Of a DNA stretch of 64,000 nt, positions 33,271 to 41,449 are shown piece after piece. Numbering within the stretch: the first letter of the stretch is position 1; each line of letters opens with the position of its first letter. The notes beneath the pieces are model-generated. The model was given only the letters and a program-made list of their open reading frames with translations, searched no databases and was not told the DNA's origin. Both the position numbers and the translations under genes were made by a program. The DNA is taken from positions 1,426,001 to 1,490,000 of the forward strand of contig NZ_VFPH01000003.1 in assembly GCF_006717045.1 (NCBI RefSeq), written 5' to 3'. Origin of the DNA: Pseudonocardia cypriaca (lineage in GTDB: Bacteria; Actinomycetota; Actinomycetes; Mycobacteriales; Pseudonocardiaceae).

Positions 33271-33771
33271 CTAGCCCACCACGGTGCGCCCGTGCAAGAC
33301 CAGCGCCCAGGTCAGGCTCGCGAAGGCGACGACGCCGGCGATCACACGCACGAGGTTCCACGCCCGCCACCTGGCCTCGTCGAACGCCTCCCTGATCGCG
33401 GCGAGCTCGGCGGGGTCATCGGGCAGGCCCGCCGCCTTGATCGCATCGTTGAGCGGCACGTTGACCGCGATCGTGATCACGAAGACGATCGCGTAGAGCA
33501 CGAGCGCGACCGCGATCCACAGGAAGGTGGGACGGCCGAACTGGGCGAACGCCGCGATGAGCGTGAAGACAAGTGCGCCCATGAAGCCAGTGATCATGAA
33601 CCACGGGTTGATGATCGCCTTGTCGATCGACTGGAACGCGCTGACGAACGTGCGGTCGTCGGTCGTGGCGAGGCCGGGCATGATCGTGTGCCAGAACACG
33701 ACGAAGGCGCCGGTGACCAGGCCCATCGTCAGCGTCGCCAAGACCAGCGACAGCGTGCTCACCGTGTCCAT
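33271..33771 (-). CDS. DUF1772 family membrane protein
   Basis: The 166-residue protein has four membrane segments (about residues 5-30, 58-78, 82-103, 142-160) and the family motifs VFWHTIMPGL, FQSIDKAIINPWFM, VNVPLNDAI and ARWRAWNLVRVIAG. DUF1772 includes anthrone oxygenase-like proteins, but no polyketide genes lie nearby. It is a clearer relative of the product at 12942-13403. It stands alone on the minus strand; the following NmrA gene ends 110 bases further up. Confidence 0.88.
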   Translation of the reverse strand: MDTVSTLSLVLATLTMGLVTGAFVVFWHTIMPGLATTDDRTFVSAFQSIDKAIINPWFMITGFMGALVFTLIAAFAQFGRPTFLWIAVALVLYAIVFVITIAVNVPLNDAIKAAGLPDDPAELAAIREAFDEARWRAWNLVRVIAGVVAFASLTWALVLHGRTVVG

Positions 33772-33880
33772 TCGGGACCTCCGATGCGGGGGAGCGTGGG
33801 TGACTGAGAGTTCTTGCCGGTCAGTCCGCCGGTCTCCTCACGCACAGCAGCGTGAGGCACCTGCGCTCGACACGGACCGG

Positions 33881-34726
33881 TCAGGCCGACCACGCCCCTG
33901 CCTGTGCCGTGGACCTGGCCCAGTCGGTGAAGTCGCGGGGAGCGCGGCCGAGGACTTCCTCGACACCGTGGGAGATGTACTCGGAACGGTGGTTGCGGAT
34001 CACGGCGAACAGATCGCGCACGGCTTCCGCGTCCTCCCGGGGCAAGCCGATGCCCGTCAGCTCGGCGACGTGCTCGTCCGGTTCGAGGTCGACGTAGCGG
34101 ATCTGCCGGCCGGTGGCGGTCGTCAACTCGTCGGCGACCTCGGTCATGGTGAGGGTGCGCGGCCCGGACAGCGAGTAGGCCTGGCCGGTGTGCCGCTCGT
34201 CGAGCAGGACGGCGGCCATCACGTCACCGACGTCCTCGGTGTCGATCCACGCCTCGGCGCCGGTGCCGGCGGAGACCCTGATCTCGCCCGCCATCACGTA
34301 CTCGTGCAGGAAGTCCTCGCTGAAGCCCTGCATGAACCAGGCCGGCCGGACGATGGTCCAGTCTGCGCCGCTGTCCTTGACGGCGTGCTCCAGTTCGAGG
34401 CTGCTCTGGTAGACGGCGAACTCGCGCCCGGGACTGCCGACACCGCGGCCGGACAGCAGCACCACCCGCCGCAGGCCGTTCTCGGCGGCGTGCGAGACGA
34501 ACCGGCAGGCCTGGGCCAGGCCCGTCGGCCCGACCGGCGGCGCCAGGTAGGCCGTGTGGGCCCCGGAAACGATGCCGGGCCACGTGCTGTCGTCGTACCA
34601 GTCGAACCGTTGCTCGCTCGATCGTGACGCCAGCCGGACCGGTGCTCCCTTCGCCTCCAGCTGCGCGACGACGCGGCGCCCGGTCTTGCCTTTACCGCCC
34701 AGGATGAGAATCGGTGAAGTAGTCAT
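33881..34726 (-). CDS. NmrA-like NAD(P)-binding protein
   Basis: The 281-residue protein has an N-terminal Rossmann motif ILILGGKGKTGRRVVAQL, then RVVLLSGRGVGSPGREFAVY, VRPAWFMQGFSEDFL and TEDVGDVMAAVLLD, the atypical short-chain dehydrogenase pattern lacking a clear YxxxK catalytic pair. Such proteins act as redox sensors or as reductases on quinone-like substrates. It is divergent from the AraC-type regulator at 34813, 86 bases away, which probably controls it. The intergenic region contains the palindrome AACCATGGTT (34757-34766). Confidence 0.9.
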   Translation of the reverse strand: MTTSPILILGGKGKTGRRVVAQLEAKGAPVRLASRSSEQRFDWYDDSTWPGIVSGAHTAYLAPPVGPTGLAQACRFVSHAAENGLRRVVLLSGRGVGSPGREFAVYQSSLELEHAVKDSGADWTIVRPAWFMQGFSEDFLHEYVMAGEIRVSAGTGAEAWIDTEDVGDVMAAVLLDERHTGQAYSLSGPRTLTMTEVADELTTATGRQIRYVDLEPDEHVAELTGIGLPREDAEAVRDLFAVIRNHRSEYISHGVEEVLGRAPRDFTDWARSTAQAGAWSA

Positions 34727-34812
34727 GGAAGTAGTTCACCGCGAGTGGTCGAGAGAAACCATGGTTGTCTGGCGCGTTTCCATGTCTCCGCGTCTCAAGT
34801 ACGCTGCTCGGC

Positions 34813-35751
34813 GTGGACGTCCTCGACGATTTGCTCGCGTGCACCCGGGCTCGGGGCGGGGTGTTCAACCTGACCATCCTGGACCGACCGTGGGGCCTGG
34901 ACATCCGCGACCAGGCGCAGCTCGCCCTGGCCACACTCGTTCGCGGCTCCGGCTGGATCATCCGCGGAGAGCTGGACCCGGTCCGGCTCCAGGAGCGCGA
35001 CGTCGCGGTACTGGCCGGCCCCGAGCCGTACGTCGTGGTCGATGATCCGGACACCAAACCGCAGCTGCGCATCCATCCCGGCGGCGTCTGCGAAGCGCTG
35101 CCGGGGGCGCCCGTCGACTACAGCGCCCGGCTCGGCGTCCGAACCCACGGCGGCCGACCCGAGGGCGAGGTGATGGCGGTCAGCGGCACCTACCAGCTCG
35201 AAGGCGACGTCAGCCGCCGGCTGCTCGCCGCGCTGCCGCCGGTGCTGGTGGTGCCGGCCGGCGACGTCGCCGGGCCCGTGATGGACATGGTGCTCGGCGA
35301 GATCCAGCGCGACGAGCCCGGCCAGCAGAGCGTGCTCGACCGCTGGCTCGATCTCGCCCTGATCGTCACCCTGCGCGCGTGGTTCGCCCGGCCCGAGTCG
35401 CACGTGCCCGGTTGGTACCGGGCGCAGAGCGATCCGGTGGCAGGCCTGGCGTTGCGGCTGCTGCACGAGGACCCGGCGTACCGGTGGAGCGTCGCCGAGC
35501 TCGCCGATCGGACCGGTGTCTCCCGAGCCAGCCTGGCGCGGCGGTTCGCCGCCCTGGTCGGCGAGGCCCCGATGGCCTACCTGACCGGCTGGCGGATCAC
35601 GCTGGCCGCGGACCTGCTGCGCGAGACGAACGACACGGTGGAGTCCATCGCCCGCCGGGTCGGCTACGCCAACGCCTTCGCCCTCTCAGTCGCATTCAAA
35701 CGCGTCCGCGGACTCAGCCCGACCGCCCACCGCCGAAGCACAGCCGCCTGA
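34813..35751 (+). CDS. AraC-family transcriptional regulator with cupin_6 domain
   Basis: The 312-residue protein has an N-terminal AraC-binding-like cupin (about residues 5-190; GSGWIIRGELDPVRLQERDV) and two HTH motifs at the C-terminus (about 215-305; WSVAELADRTGVSRASLARR, TVESIARRVGYANAFALSVA, GLSPTAHRR). GTG 34813 was taken, since the frame upstream is not conserved-looking. It is divergent from the NmrA-like gene, a frequent pairing in actinobacteria in which the regulator activates the reductase gene. Confidence 0.9.
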   Translation: MDVLDDLLACTRARGGVFNLTILDRPWGLDIRDQAQLALATLVRGSGWIIRGELDPVRLQERDVAVLAGPEPYVVVDDPDTKPQLRIHPGGVCEALPGAPVDYSARLGVRTHGGRPEGEVMAVSGTYQLEGDVSRRLLAALPPVLVVPAGDVAGPVMDMVLGEIQRDEPGQQSVLDRWLDLALIVTLRAWFARPESHVPGWYRAQSDPVAGLALRLLHEDPAYRWSVAELADRTGVSRASLARRFAALVGEAPMAYLTGWRITLAADLLRETNDTVESIARRVGYANAFALSVAFKRVRGLSPTAHRRSTAA

Positions 35752-35820
35752 GTCGCCACCTGCCCGCAGGTCGAACCCCGCTCGTCGCGACCGTGTCTGC
35801 CGGAACTTCCACCTCGCCCA

Positions 35821-36297
35821 TCACGACGGGCGCAGGTGTTCGATCACGACGCCGTGCCGCTCGGTCAACCGCCGGGCGATCAACGAGCGGTGGCACGCCT
35901 CCGGGTCGCGCTCGACGCAGAGCAGCGCCCCGGTCCCGCTGCTCGACAGCGCCGACACGATCGGTTCGAGGTCGGCGCCGTCGAGGATCTCAGCGGTGTA
36001 GCGGCGGGTGTACTCGGCAGCGAGCTCGCGGCGCGAGCGCTTGCCGACCCCTCGGCGGTCGTCCTCGGCGTACTGGAGCCGGCGTAGTTCGGTGGTCGGG
36101 GCGAGCTCCGGATGATGCTCGTAGGCGATCCGGGCACGGGCAAGGGCCGCCTGTAGCCGCCGCGAGTTCGCCCAGGCGTACTCCGGTCCGCGGACACCGC
36201 GGCGCTGGCGTACGTCGAGCAGTACGCGGACGTCCGCCTCCCGCAGTCGTTGCAGGAAGGACTCGCCGTCGAGGCCGTAGACGCCGATCGTCACCAT
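35821..36297 (-). CDS. DUF488 family protein
   Basis: The 158-residue protein begins MVTIGVYGLDGESFLQRLRE and has VLLDVRQRRGVRGPEYAWAN, APTTELRRLQYAEDD and the family Cys/His motif LLCVERDPEACHRSLIARRL. DUF488 proteins are small, uncharacterised, with a rhodanese-like flavour. ATG 36297 is chosen since the family start is at the M-V-T-I strand; GTG 36306 adds three residues. It ends convergently with the AraC gene. Confidence 0.85.
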   Translation of the reverse strand: MVTIGVYGLDGESFLQRLREADVRVLLDVRQRRGVRGPEYAWANSRRLQAALARARIAYEHHPELAPTTELRRLQYAEDDRRGVGKRSRRELAAEYTRRYTAEILDGADLEPIVSALSSSGTGALLCVERDPEACHRSLIARRLTERHGVVIEHLRPS

Positions 36298-36320
36298 CCT
36301 GAGCACCGGTGATCACGCCG

Positions 36321-36722
36321 TCACGCGACGGCGGTCCCCTCGAGCTCGACCATCAGGACGGGGATCGCCAGCCGCGCCACCCCGAGCATCGTGGTGGTCG
36401 GCGCCACCCCGGCGGCGCCCAGCCGCGACGCCAGCACGCCGTAGTGCTGGAAGAGCAGGTCGACGTCGGTGGTGTAGACGTTGAGCCGGACGAGGTTCGC
36501 GAGTGACATGCAGGCCTCGCCGAGCACGCCCTCCAGGTTGTCGAGGCTCAGCGCCAGCTGCGCGGCCATGTCGCCGTCGTGCTGGGGCTTGCCGTCGCCG
36601 CTCATCGCGGTCTGCCCGGAGCAGTAGAGGGTCCGGGTGTGCCCGGAGACGATCTCACCCTGGTTGAACCCCATTTCCGTCGACCAGGTCACCGGGTTGA
36701 CGGCCGTTCGTTCCACAGCCAC
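36321..36722 (-). CDS. RidA (YjgF/UK114) family protein
   Basis: The 133-residue protein has the RidA core: GEIVSGHTRTLYCSGQTAMS, QHDGDMAAQLALSLDNLEGV, LVRLNVYTTDVDLLFQHY and TTMLGVARLAIPVLMVELEG with the Arg near residue 114 used to bind the imine carboxylate. The usual C-terminal Glu is present. Members hydrolyse reactive enamines and imines. GTG 36722 has GGAG six bases upstream. It is divergent from the WYL regulator gene with a palindrome between them. Confidence 0.9.
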   Translation of the reverse strand: MAVERTAVNPVTWSTEMGFNQGEIVSGHTRTLYCSGQTAMSGDGKPQHDGDMAAQLALSLDNLEGVLGEACMSLANLVRLNVYTTDVDLLFQHYGVLASRLGAAGVAPTTTMLGVARLAIPVLMVELEGTAVA

Positions 36723-36775
36723 ATCTGCTCCATTCGATTCGTCGAGAGTGGGTGTCGATGAGCCTCACCGCAAAT

Positions 36776-36794
36776 CACGACATCCTGTGTCGTG
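36776..36794. promoter_or_regulatory. Inverted repeat between RidA and WYL regulator genes
   Basis: CACGACA-TCCTG-TGTCGTG, a perfect 7-bp inverted repeat with 5-base spacer, 19 bases before the GTG of the WYL gene. It is well placed as an operator for the divergent pair. Confidence 0.65.
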
Positions 36795-36813
36795 TATTTG
36801 GTAGCGTTCTCGG

Positions 36814-37785
36814 GTGCGCGCCGACCGGCTGGTCTCGCTGGTGCTGCTGCTGCGCCGGCACGGCCGGCTGACCGCCGACACGCTGGCCCGCGAGCTGGAG
36901 GTGTCCACCCGCACCGTGCTGCGCGACATCGAGGCGCTGTCCGCAGCCGGCGTCCCGGTCTACGCCGAACGGGGCCGGCACGGCGGTTTCGCGTTGTTGC
37001 CCGGTTTCCGGACCGAGCTCACCGGGCTGAACCACGACGAGGCCCTCGCCCTGCTGGCCGCCGGATCGGCGCGGGGCGAGCCGGTGTTCGGCCTCGGCTC
37101 GGCGCTCGCTTCGGCCATGCGCAAGGTCGTCGACGCGCTGCCCGAAGGCCATCGGGCCACCGCGAGCGACGCGGCCCAGCGGTTCCTCGTCGAGCCGGAG
37201 ACAGATCTGCTCTCCCGCCGGGTGGTCGGTGAGGAGGTGCCGGACACGGCGATGATCGAGGTCCGGCGGGCCGTGCTCGCCGGGCACAAGCTGCGCATCC
37301 ACTACGCGGCCACCGGCGAGACCCCGCAGTGGCGCACGGTGGACCCCATCGGCCTGGTCACCGTTCGCGACCGCGGCTACCTGCTGGCCACGAGATCCGG
37401 CGCGGACCGCACCTACCGGCTGTCGCGGGTGCTGGCGGCCGAGGAGCTCCCCGAACCGACGCAGCGACCGGACCGGGTCGACCTGGGCCGGGTGTGGCGG
37501 GAACGCTGCGCGCAGTTCCTGTCGAGCGGCCACATCCCCGTGCTGGTACGGGTGAACCCGGCGCGGCGGGAAGACCTGCTGAGCACCGCGGTGGCCGTCC
37601 GCGCCGAGGAACCCGACGCAGACGGCCGGCTGCGGCTGGAGGTGACCTTCCAGGACTCCTGGCACGCCGAATGGGCGCTGTGGCAGCTGGGCATGGACGC
37701 TGAAGCCCTGGCGCCGCAGTCGTTGCGCACCTCCCTGCGCGACCGCGCTGCCGCGATCGCCGCCTGCTACGGATCCCCGGCGTGA
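36814..37785 (+). CDS. WYL-domain transcriptional regulator (DeoR-type HTH)
   Basis: The 323-residue protein has an N-terminal HTH_11 (RADRLVSLVLLLRRHGRLTA, DTLARELEVSTRTVLRDIEA, about residues 2-55), then a WYL domain (about 140-220; VRRAVLAGHKLRIHYAATGE, RTVDPIGLVTVRDRGYLLA) and a C-terminal WCX extension. WYL domains sense nucleic acid or other ligands. GTG 36814 follows the palindrome at 36776-36794 and lacks a clear ribosome-binding site, so the mRNA may be leaderless. It probably regulates the divergent RidA gene. Confidence 0.92.
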   Translation: MRADRLVSLVLLLRRHGRLTADTLARELEVSTRTVLRDIEALSAAGVPVYAERGRHGGFALLPGFRTELTGLNHDEALALLAAGSARGEPVFGLGSALASAMRKVVDALPEGHRATASDAAQRFLVEPETDLLSRRVVGEEVPDTAMIEVRRAVLAGHKLRIHYAATGETPQWRTVDPIGLVTVRDRGYLLATRSGADRTYRLSRVLAAEELPEPTQRPDRVDLGRVWRERCAQFLSSGHIPVLVRVNPARREDLLSTAVAVRAEEPDADGRLRLEVTFQDSWHAEWALWQLGMDAEALAPQSLRTSLRDRAAAIAACYGSPA

Positions 37786-37809
37786 GAGTTGCCGGACCCG
37801 GGTCTCCTC

Positions 37810-38565
37810 TCAGGCCGGGTCGCGGGCGTTCAGCTCGTCCAGCTGCGATGGGACGAGCAGTTCCCGCAGCGCGCGCACCGCTTCAACGGGATCATTCGCG
37901 CAGGTGCCGATGATCCCGTGGGCCGCGCCGAGGCCGGCGGCGTCGACGATGCCCTTCTCGTTCAGCACCCATTCGCCGCGTTCGGCGAGCACGCCGTGGG
38001 CGGTCTGCGCGGTCGCCCGGGCCATCGTCCCCGCGGCGAGGGCGACGTCGCCGCGTCTCGCGTACTTCTCGGCGTACGCGAGCGAGAAGCCGGCGTTCCA
38101 GCGCCACCGCCTGCTCGCCGCGTCCCGCAGCGCGTCCGGGTAGGTCACCCGCGGCAGCTCACCGTGCAGCACCTGGGAGATCGCGAGCTCGCCGACGGGG
38201 GTGTAGGTGGGCAGTCCGGCGATGTGGCCCTCGACGTTGTCGACCTCGAAGCGGCCTGCCCGCGCGTCCGCCCACCAGCGCTCCACGACGTCGAGGTCGC
38301 GCAGCAGCACGTCGACCGGCTCGCCGTCGACCGACAGCCACGCCCCGCCGTTGACGATCCGGCCCCACTCGCCGGGCGGCGCGACGTGCCCGGGGAAGCC
38401 GAGGCCGCGCAGGAGGGTCGCGTCGAAGCCGCCGCGGTAGTACAGCCCGATGTCCCAGTCGCTGTCCGGTCGGCTCGTGCCGCGCGCCCGGCTCCCGCCG
38501 AGCACCACCGCGACGACCCCGGGGAGCAGGACGAGCTTCGGGACGATCACGTCGAGTACTGCCAT
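37810..38565 (-). CDS. Nucleotidyltransferase-fold protein
   Basis: The 251-residue protein has the nucleotidyltransferase motif VVAVVLGGSRARGTSRPDSDWDIG-type (GGSRARG then SDWDIG, residues about 23-40) and a helical C-terminal domain with AEKYARRGDVALAAGTMARA. This is the DNA polymerase beta/MNT fold, as seen in aminoglycoside adenylyltransferases and in uncharacterised DUF4037-like enzymes. Its gene follows the phosphoribosyltransferase gene after 15 bases. Substrate unknown; a role in antibiotic modification is possible but unsupported. Confidence 0.85.
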   Translation of the reverse strand: MAVLDVIVPKLVLLPGVVAVVLGGSRARGTSRPDSDWDIGLYYRGGFDATLLRGLGFPGHVAPPGEWGRIVNGGAWLSVDGEPVDVLLRDLDVVERWWADARAGRFEVDNVEGHIAGLPTYTPVGELAISQVLHGELPRVTYPDALRDAASRRWRWNAGFSLAYAEKYARRGDVALAAGTMARATAQTAHGVLAERGEWVLNEKGIVDAAGLGAAHGIIGTCANDPVEAVRALRELLVPSQLDELNARDPA

Positions 38566-38580
38566 GCCCCGATGATCGCG

Positions 38581-39177
38581 TCAGGGCGTCTGCAGCGCCT
38601 CCCCGTTCGCGCACCGCGGGCAGTGCTCCGGCTCCCAGATCTCGTTGTCGCGGGTGGCGACGGACTCCAGCGGCAGGCCTGCCGACGCCGCCACGGCCGC
38701 AGGCGTGCTGCCGAGCGCGAGCAGCGCGCCGAGCGCCACCGGCCGCGCGTCGGCCTGCCCGAGCGCGGCGAGCGTGGCCCGCACGGCCGAGCCTGCGTTG
38801 ACGACGTCGTCGACGACCGCCACCCGCAGGCCCGCGAGCCGGGCGGTCAACGCGTCGGGCAGCCGGTAGGTGGCGGCGTAGAGGCCGTCGCCCGTCGAGG
38901 TCCGCTCGGTGTGGCAGAACCGGACGCCGAGCCGCGCGGCGACCAGCTGGGCGAGGAACGCCCCGCCCACCAGCGGCCCGCACACGACGTCCGGCTCGTG
39001 CGGCCGGATCAGTTCGGCGAGCCGGTGCGCGAACGGCTCGAGGGCAGCGGGCGTCCAGAACAGCGCGTCGAGCTCCAGCCACAGCTCGCCGTGGTGGCCG
39101 GACTCCAGCGGGAAGTGCCCGGTGCGCGCGGACATCATGGCCAGCACGCCGTCCTGGAGGTCCAGTGGGTCGCGCAT
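38581..39177 (-). CDS. Phosphoribosyltransferase, PyrE-like
   Basis: The 198-residue protein has the type-I PRPP-binding loop VAVVDDVVNAGSAVRATLAA (about residues 117-136) and an N-terminal region HFPLESGHHGELWLELDALF as in orotate phosphoribosyltransferases. It also has a C-terminal CPRC-like pair EHCPRCANG, unusual for PyrE. It may be a salvage or specialised enzyme rather than the main PyrE. It forms a unit with the nucleotidyltransferase-fold gene 15 bases downstream. Confidence 0.85.
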   Translation of the reverse strand: MRDPLDLQDGVLAMMSARTGHFPLESGHHGELWLELDALFWTPAALEPFAHRLAELIRPHEPDVVCGPLVGGAFLAQLVAARLGVRFCHTERTSTGDGLYAATYRLPDALTARLAGLRVAVVDDVVNAGSAVRATLAALGQADARPVALGALLALGSTPAAVAASAGLPLESVATRDNEIWEPEHCPRCANGEALQTP

Positions 39178-39215
39178 CGTTTGCGAGCCTAGCCCGGCTC
39201 GTCGATCCTGCTCGG

Positions 39216-40136
39216 ATGCCGCTCTTCGAAGGCTTCACCACCGGCCTGGTCGACGTCGGCGACGCGCAGCTCCACGTGCGTCACGGGGGCGAAGGGCCCG
39301 CGGTCGTGCTCCTGCACGGCCATCCCCGCACCGGTGCCACCTGGCACCGGGTGGCGCCGCAGCTGGTGGCGGCCGGCCACACCGTCGTGGTGCCGGACCT
39401 CCGCGGCTACGGGCGCTCGTCGAAGCCGCCCACCACCCCCGACCACGCTCCCTACTCGAAGCGGGTCATGGCGGAGGACGTCGTCCGGCTGATGCGCGAG
39501 CTCGGCCACGACCGGTTCGCGCTGGCCGGGCACGACCGCGGCAGCTACGTCGCGCTCCGCCTCGCCCTCGACCACCCGGACGCGGTCGAGCGCCTCGTCC
39601 TCCTCGACTGCATCCCGATCTCCGAGCACCTCGCCCGGTGCGACGAGAAGTTCGCCCGCGAGTGGTGGCACTGGTTCTTCTTCGCCCAGCCCGAGAAGCC
39701 GGAGCGCGCGATCCTCGCCGACCCGGATGCGTGGTACGGCGGCAGCCCGCAGTACATGGGTGATGAGGCGTTCGCCGAGTTCCGCAGCGCGGTGCGGAAC
39801 CCGGAGACCGTGCGGGCCATGCTGGAGGACTACCGGGCCGGGCTCGGCATCGACCGCGACCACGAGGAGGCCGACCGGGCCGCGGGGCGGCGCGTGACCT
39901 GCCCGCTGCTGGTCCTGTGGTCCCGGCACGACGATCTCGAGGACCTCTACGGCGACCCGCGGGAGATATGGCGCGACTGGGCCACCGACCTGCGCGGCGG
40001 GGGACCGATCGAGTCCGGCCACCACATGGCCGAGGAGGCGCCGGACGAGCTGGCCGGCGCGCTGCGGACGTTCTTCACCGACGAGGAGCGACCGATCTCA
40101 GCACACTCTCACCACCCGGGTCGGCGACCTGCATAG
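39216..40136 (+). CDS. Alpha/beta hydrolase related to haloacetate dehalogenases
   Basis: The 306-residue protein has LLHGHPRTGATWHRVAPQL, nucleophile Asp in LAGHDRGSYVALRLALDHP (near residue 104), WWHWFFFAQPEKPERAI matching the halide-binding His-Trp segment of fluoroacetate dehalogenases, and a final His in ESGHHMAEEAP. The first substrate-binding Arg after the Asp is kept, but the second Arg of the DRGGR motif is Tyr here, so true haloacetate activity is doubtful. ATG 39216 starts 39 bases from the divergent phosphoribosyltransferase gene. It may be co-transcribed with the P450 gene. Confidence 0.88.
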   Translation: MPLFEGFTTGLVDVGDAQLHVRHGGEGPAVVLLHGHPRTGATWHRVAPQLVAAGHTVVVPDLRGYGRSSKPPTTPDHAPYSKRVMAEDVVRLMRELGHDRFALAGHDRGSYVALRLALDHPDAVERLVLLDCIPISEHLARCDEKFAREWWHWFFFAQPEKPERAILADPDAWYGGSPQYMGDEAFAEFRSAVRNPETVRAMLEDYRAGLGIDRDHEEADRAAGRRVTCPLLVLWSRHDDLEDLYGDPREIWRDWATDLRGGGPIESGHHMAEEAPDELAGALRTFFTDEERPISAHSHHPGRRPA

Positions 40137-40147
40137 AGTTCTGCCGC

Positions 40148-41434
40148 ATGTGGGGGGCCCGCAGACGCATCATCACCACTCTCGCTCGCCTGAGGCTGGG
40201 ACGCAGGCGCAGCGGCAGCACCGACGCGCTGCTGTCGGTCCTACCCGACTCCGCCCTCGTGCCGTTGCGGCGCGACGGGCTGGACCCCGTGGCCGAGCTC
40301 GGGAACCTGCGCGCGGTCGAGCCGGTGAGCCGGATGAAGCTCCCGTTCGGGCTGCGGGCGTGGCTGGTCACCGGGTACGAGGAGGCCAAGGCCGTGCTCG
40401 CGAACGCCCCGGCGTTCAGCAACGACTTCACCAACCTGGTCGGCACGGTCGGGATCACCGCCGAGCAGAACCCGGGGGGCCTGGGGTTCACCGACCCGCC
40501 CGACCACACCCGGCTGCGCAAGCTGCTCACACCGGAGTTCACCGGGCACCGGCTCCGCAGGCTCGCGCCGCGCATCGAGGCGATCGTGGCGGGCCAGCTG
40601 GACGAGATGCAGGAGGTCGCAGAGGCGGGTCGCCCGGTGGACCTCGTACAGAGCTTCGCACTGCCGATCCCGTCGCTCACGATCTGCGAGCTGCTCGGCG
40701 TTCCCTACTCCGACCGCGCCGAGTTCCAGCGCCTGTCCACCACCCGCTTCGACCTGCTCGGTGGGGTCACCGGCTCGCTCGGCGCGATCTCCGAGTCCAT
40801 GGAGTACCTGCTCAAGATCGTGCAGAACCAGCGGGACGAACCCGGCGACGGGCTGCTCGGCCGCCTCGTGCGCGAGCACGGCGACGACCTGTCCGACCAC
40901 GAGCTTGCGGGCATCGCCGACGGCCTGCTCACCGGCGGTCTCGAGACCACGGCCAGCATGCTCGCGCTCGGCACGATCGTGCTCATGCAGCACCCGGAGA
41001 GCCGCAAGGCGATCCGGGAGAGCGACGAGGCCGTCGACCCGTTCGTCGACGAGCTGCTGCGCTACCTCACGGTCGTGCAGGTCGCCTTCCCGCGCTTCGC
41101 CAAGGAGCGGCTGACCATCGGGGGCGCCACCATCGAGGAGGGCGACATCGTCCTCTGCTCGCTCAGCGCGGCCAACCGCGACGGCGGACTCGACGACTTC
41201 GACCCGGGTCGCACCACCCGCCCGCACCTCGCCTTCGGCTACGGCCTGCACCGCTGCATCGGTGCCGAGCTCGCCCGCATGGAGCTGCGTGCCGCCTACC
41301 CGGCGCTCGTGCGGCGGTTCCCCGACGTCCGCTTCGGCACCGAGCCGTCCGAGCTGTCGTTCCGGAAGCTGTCGTTCGTGTTCGGGGTCGACACCCTCCC
41401 CGTCGACATCGGGGTCACGGCGCCCCGGGCGTGA
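40148..41434 (+). CDS. Cytochrome P450
   Basis: The 428-residue protein has the I-helix GLLTGGLETTASMLAL (about residues 258-273), the ExxR motif in VDELLRYLTVVQ (near 301), and the haem-binding loop HLAFGYGLHRCIGAELAR with Cys near 366. The pattern is of the CYP105/107-like soluble bacterial class. No ferredoxin or ferredoxin reductase gene lies next to it. ATG 40148 begins 11 bases after the hydrolase stop, so the two may act in one catabolic or tailoring step. Substrate unknown. Confidence 0.93.
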   Translation: MWGARRRIITTLARLRLGRRRSGSTDALLSVLPDSALVPLRRDGLDPVAELGNLRAVEPVSRMKLPFGLRAWLVTGYEEAKAVLANAPAFSNDFTNLVGTVGITAEQNPGGLGFTDPPDHTRLRKLLTPEFTGHRLRRLAPRIEAIVAGQLDEMQEVAEAGRPVDLVQSFALPIPSLTICELLGVPYSDRAEFQRLSTTRFDLLGGVTGSLGAISESMEYLLKIVQNQRDEPGDGLLGRLVREHGDDLSDHELAGIADGLLTGGLETTASMLALGTIVLMQHPESRKAIRESDEAVDPFVDELLRYLTVVQVAFPRFAKERLTIGGATIEEGDIVLCSLSAANRDGGLDDFDPGRTTRPHLAFGYGLHRCIGAELARMELRAAYPALVRRFPDVRFGTEPSELSFRKLSFVFGVDTLPVDIGVTAPRA

Positions 41435-41449
41435 GCCCCGCCCGCTCGG

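Noticed and set aside
34757..34766. AACCATGGTT as an AraC operator
   Set aside because: Ten bp of symmetry only, not extended by flanks, and AraC-type sites are usually direct repeats; kept only as a note in the NmrA entry.
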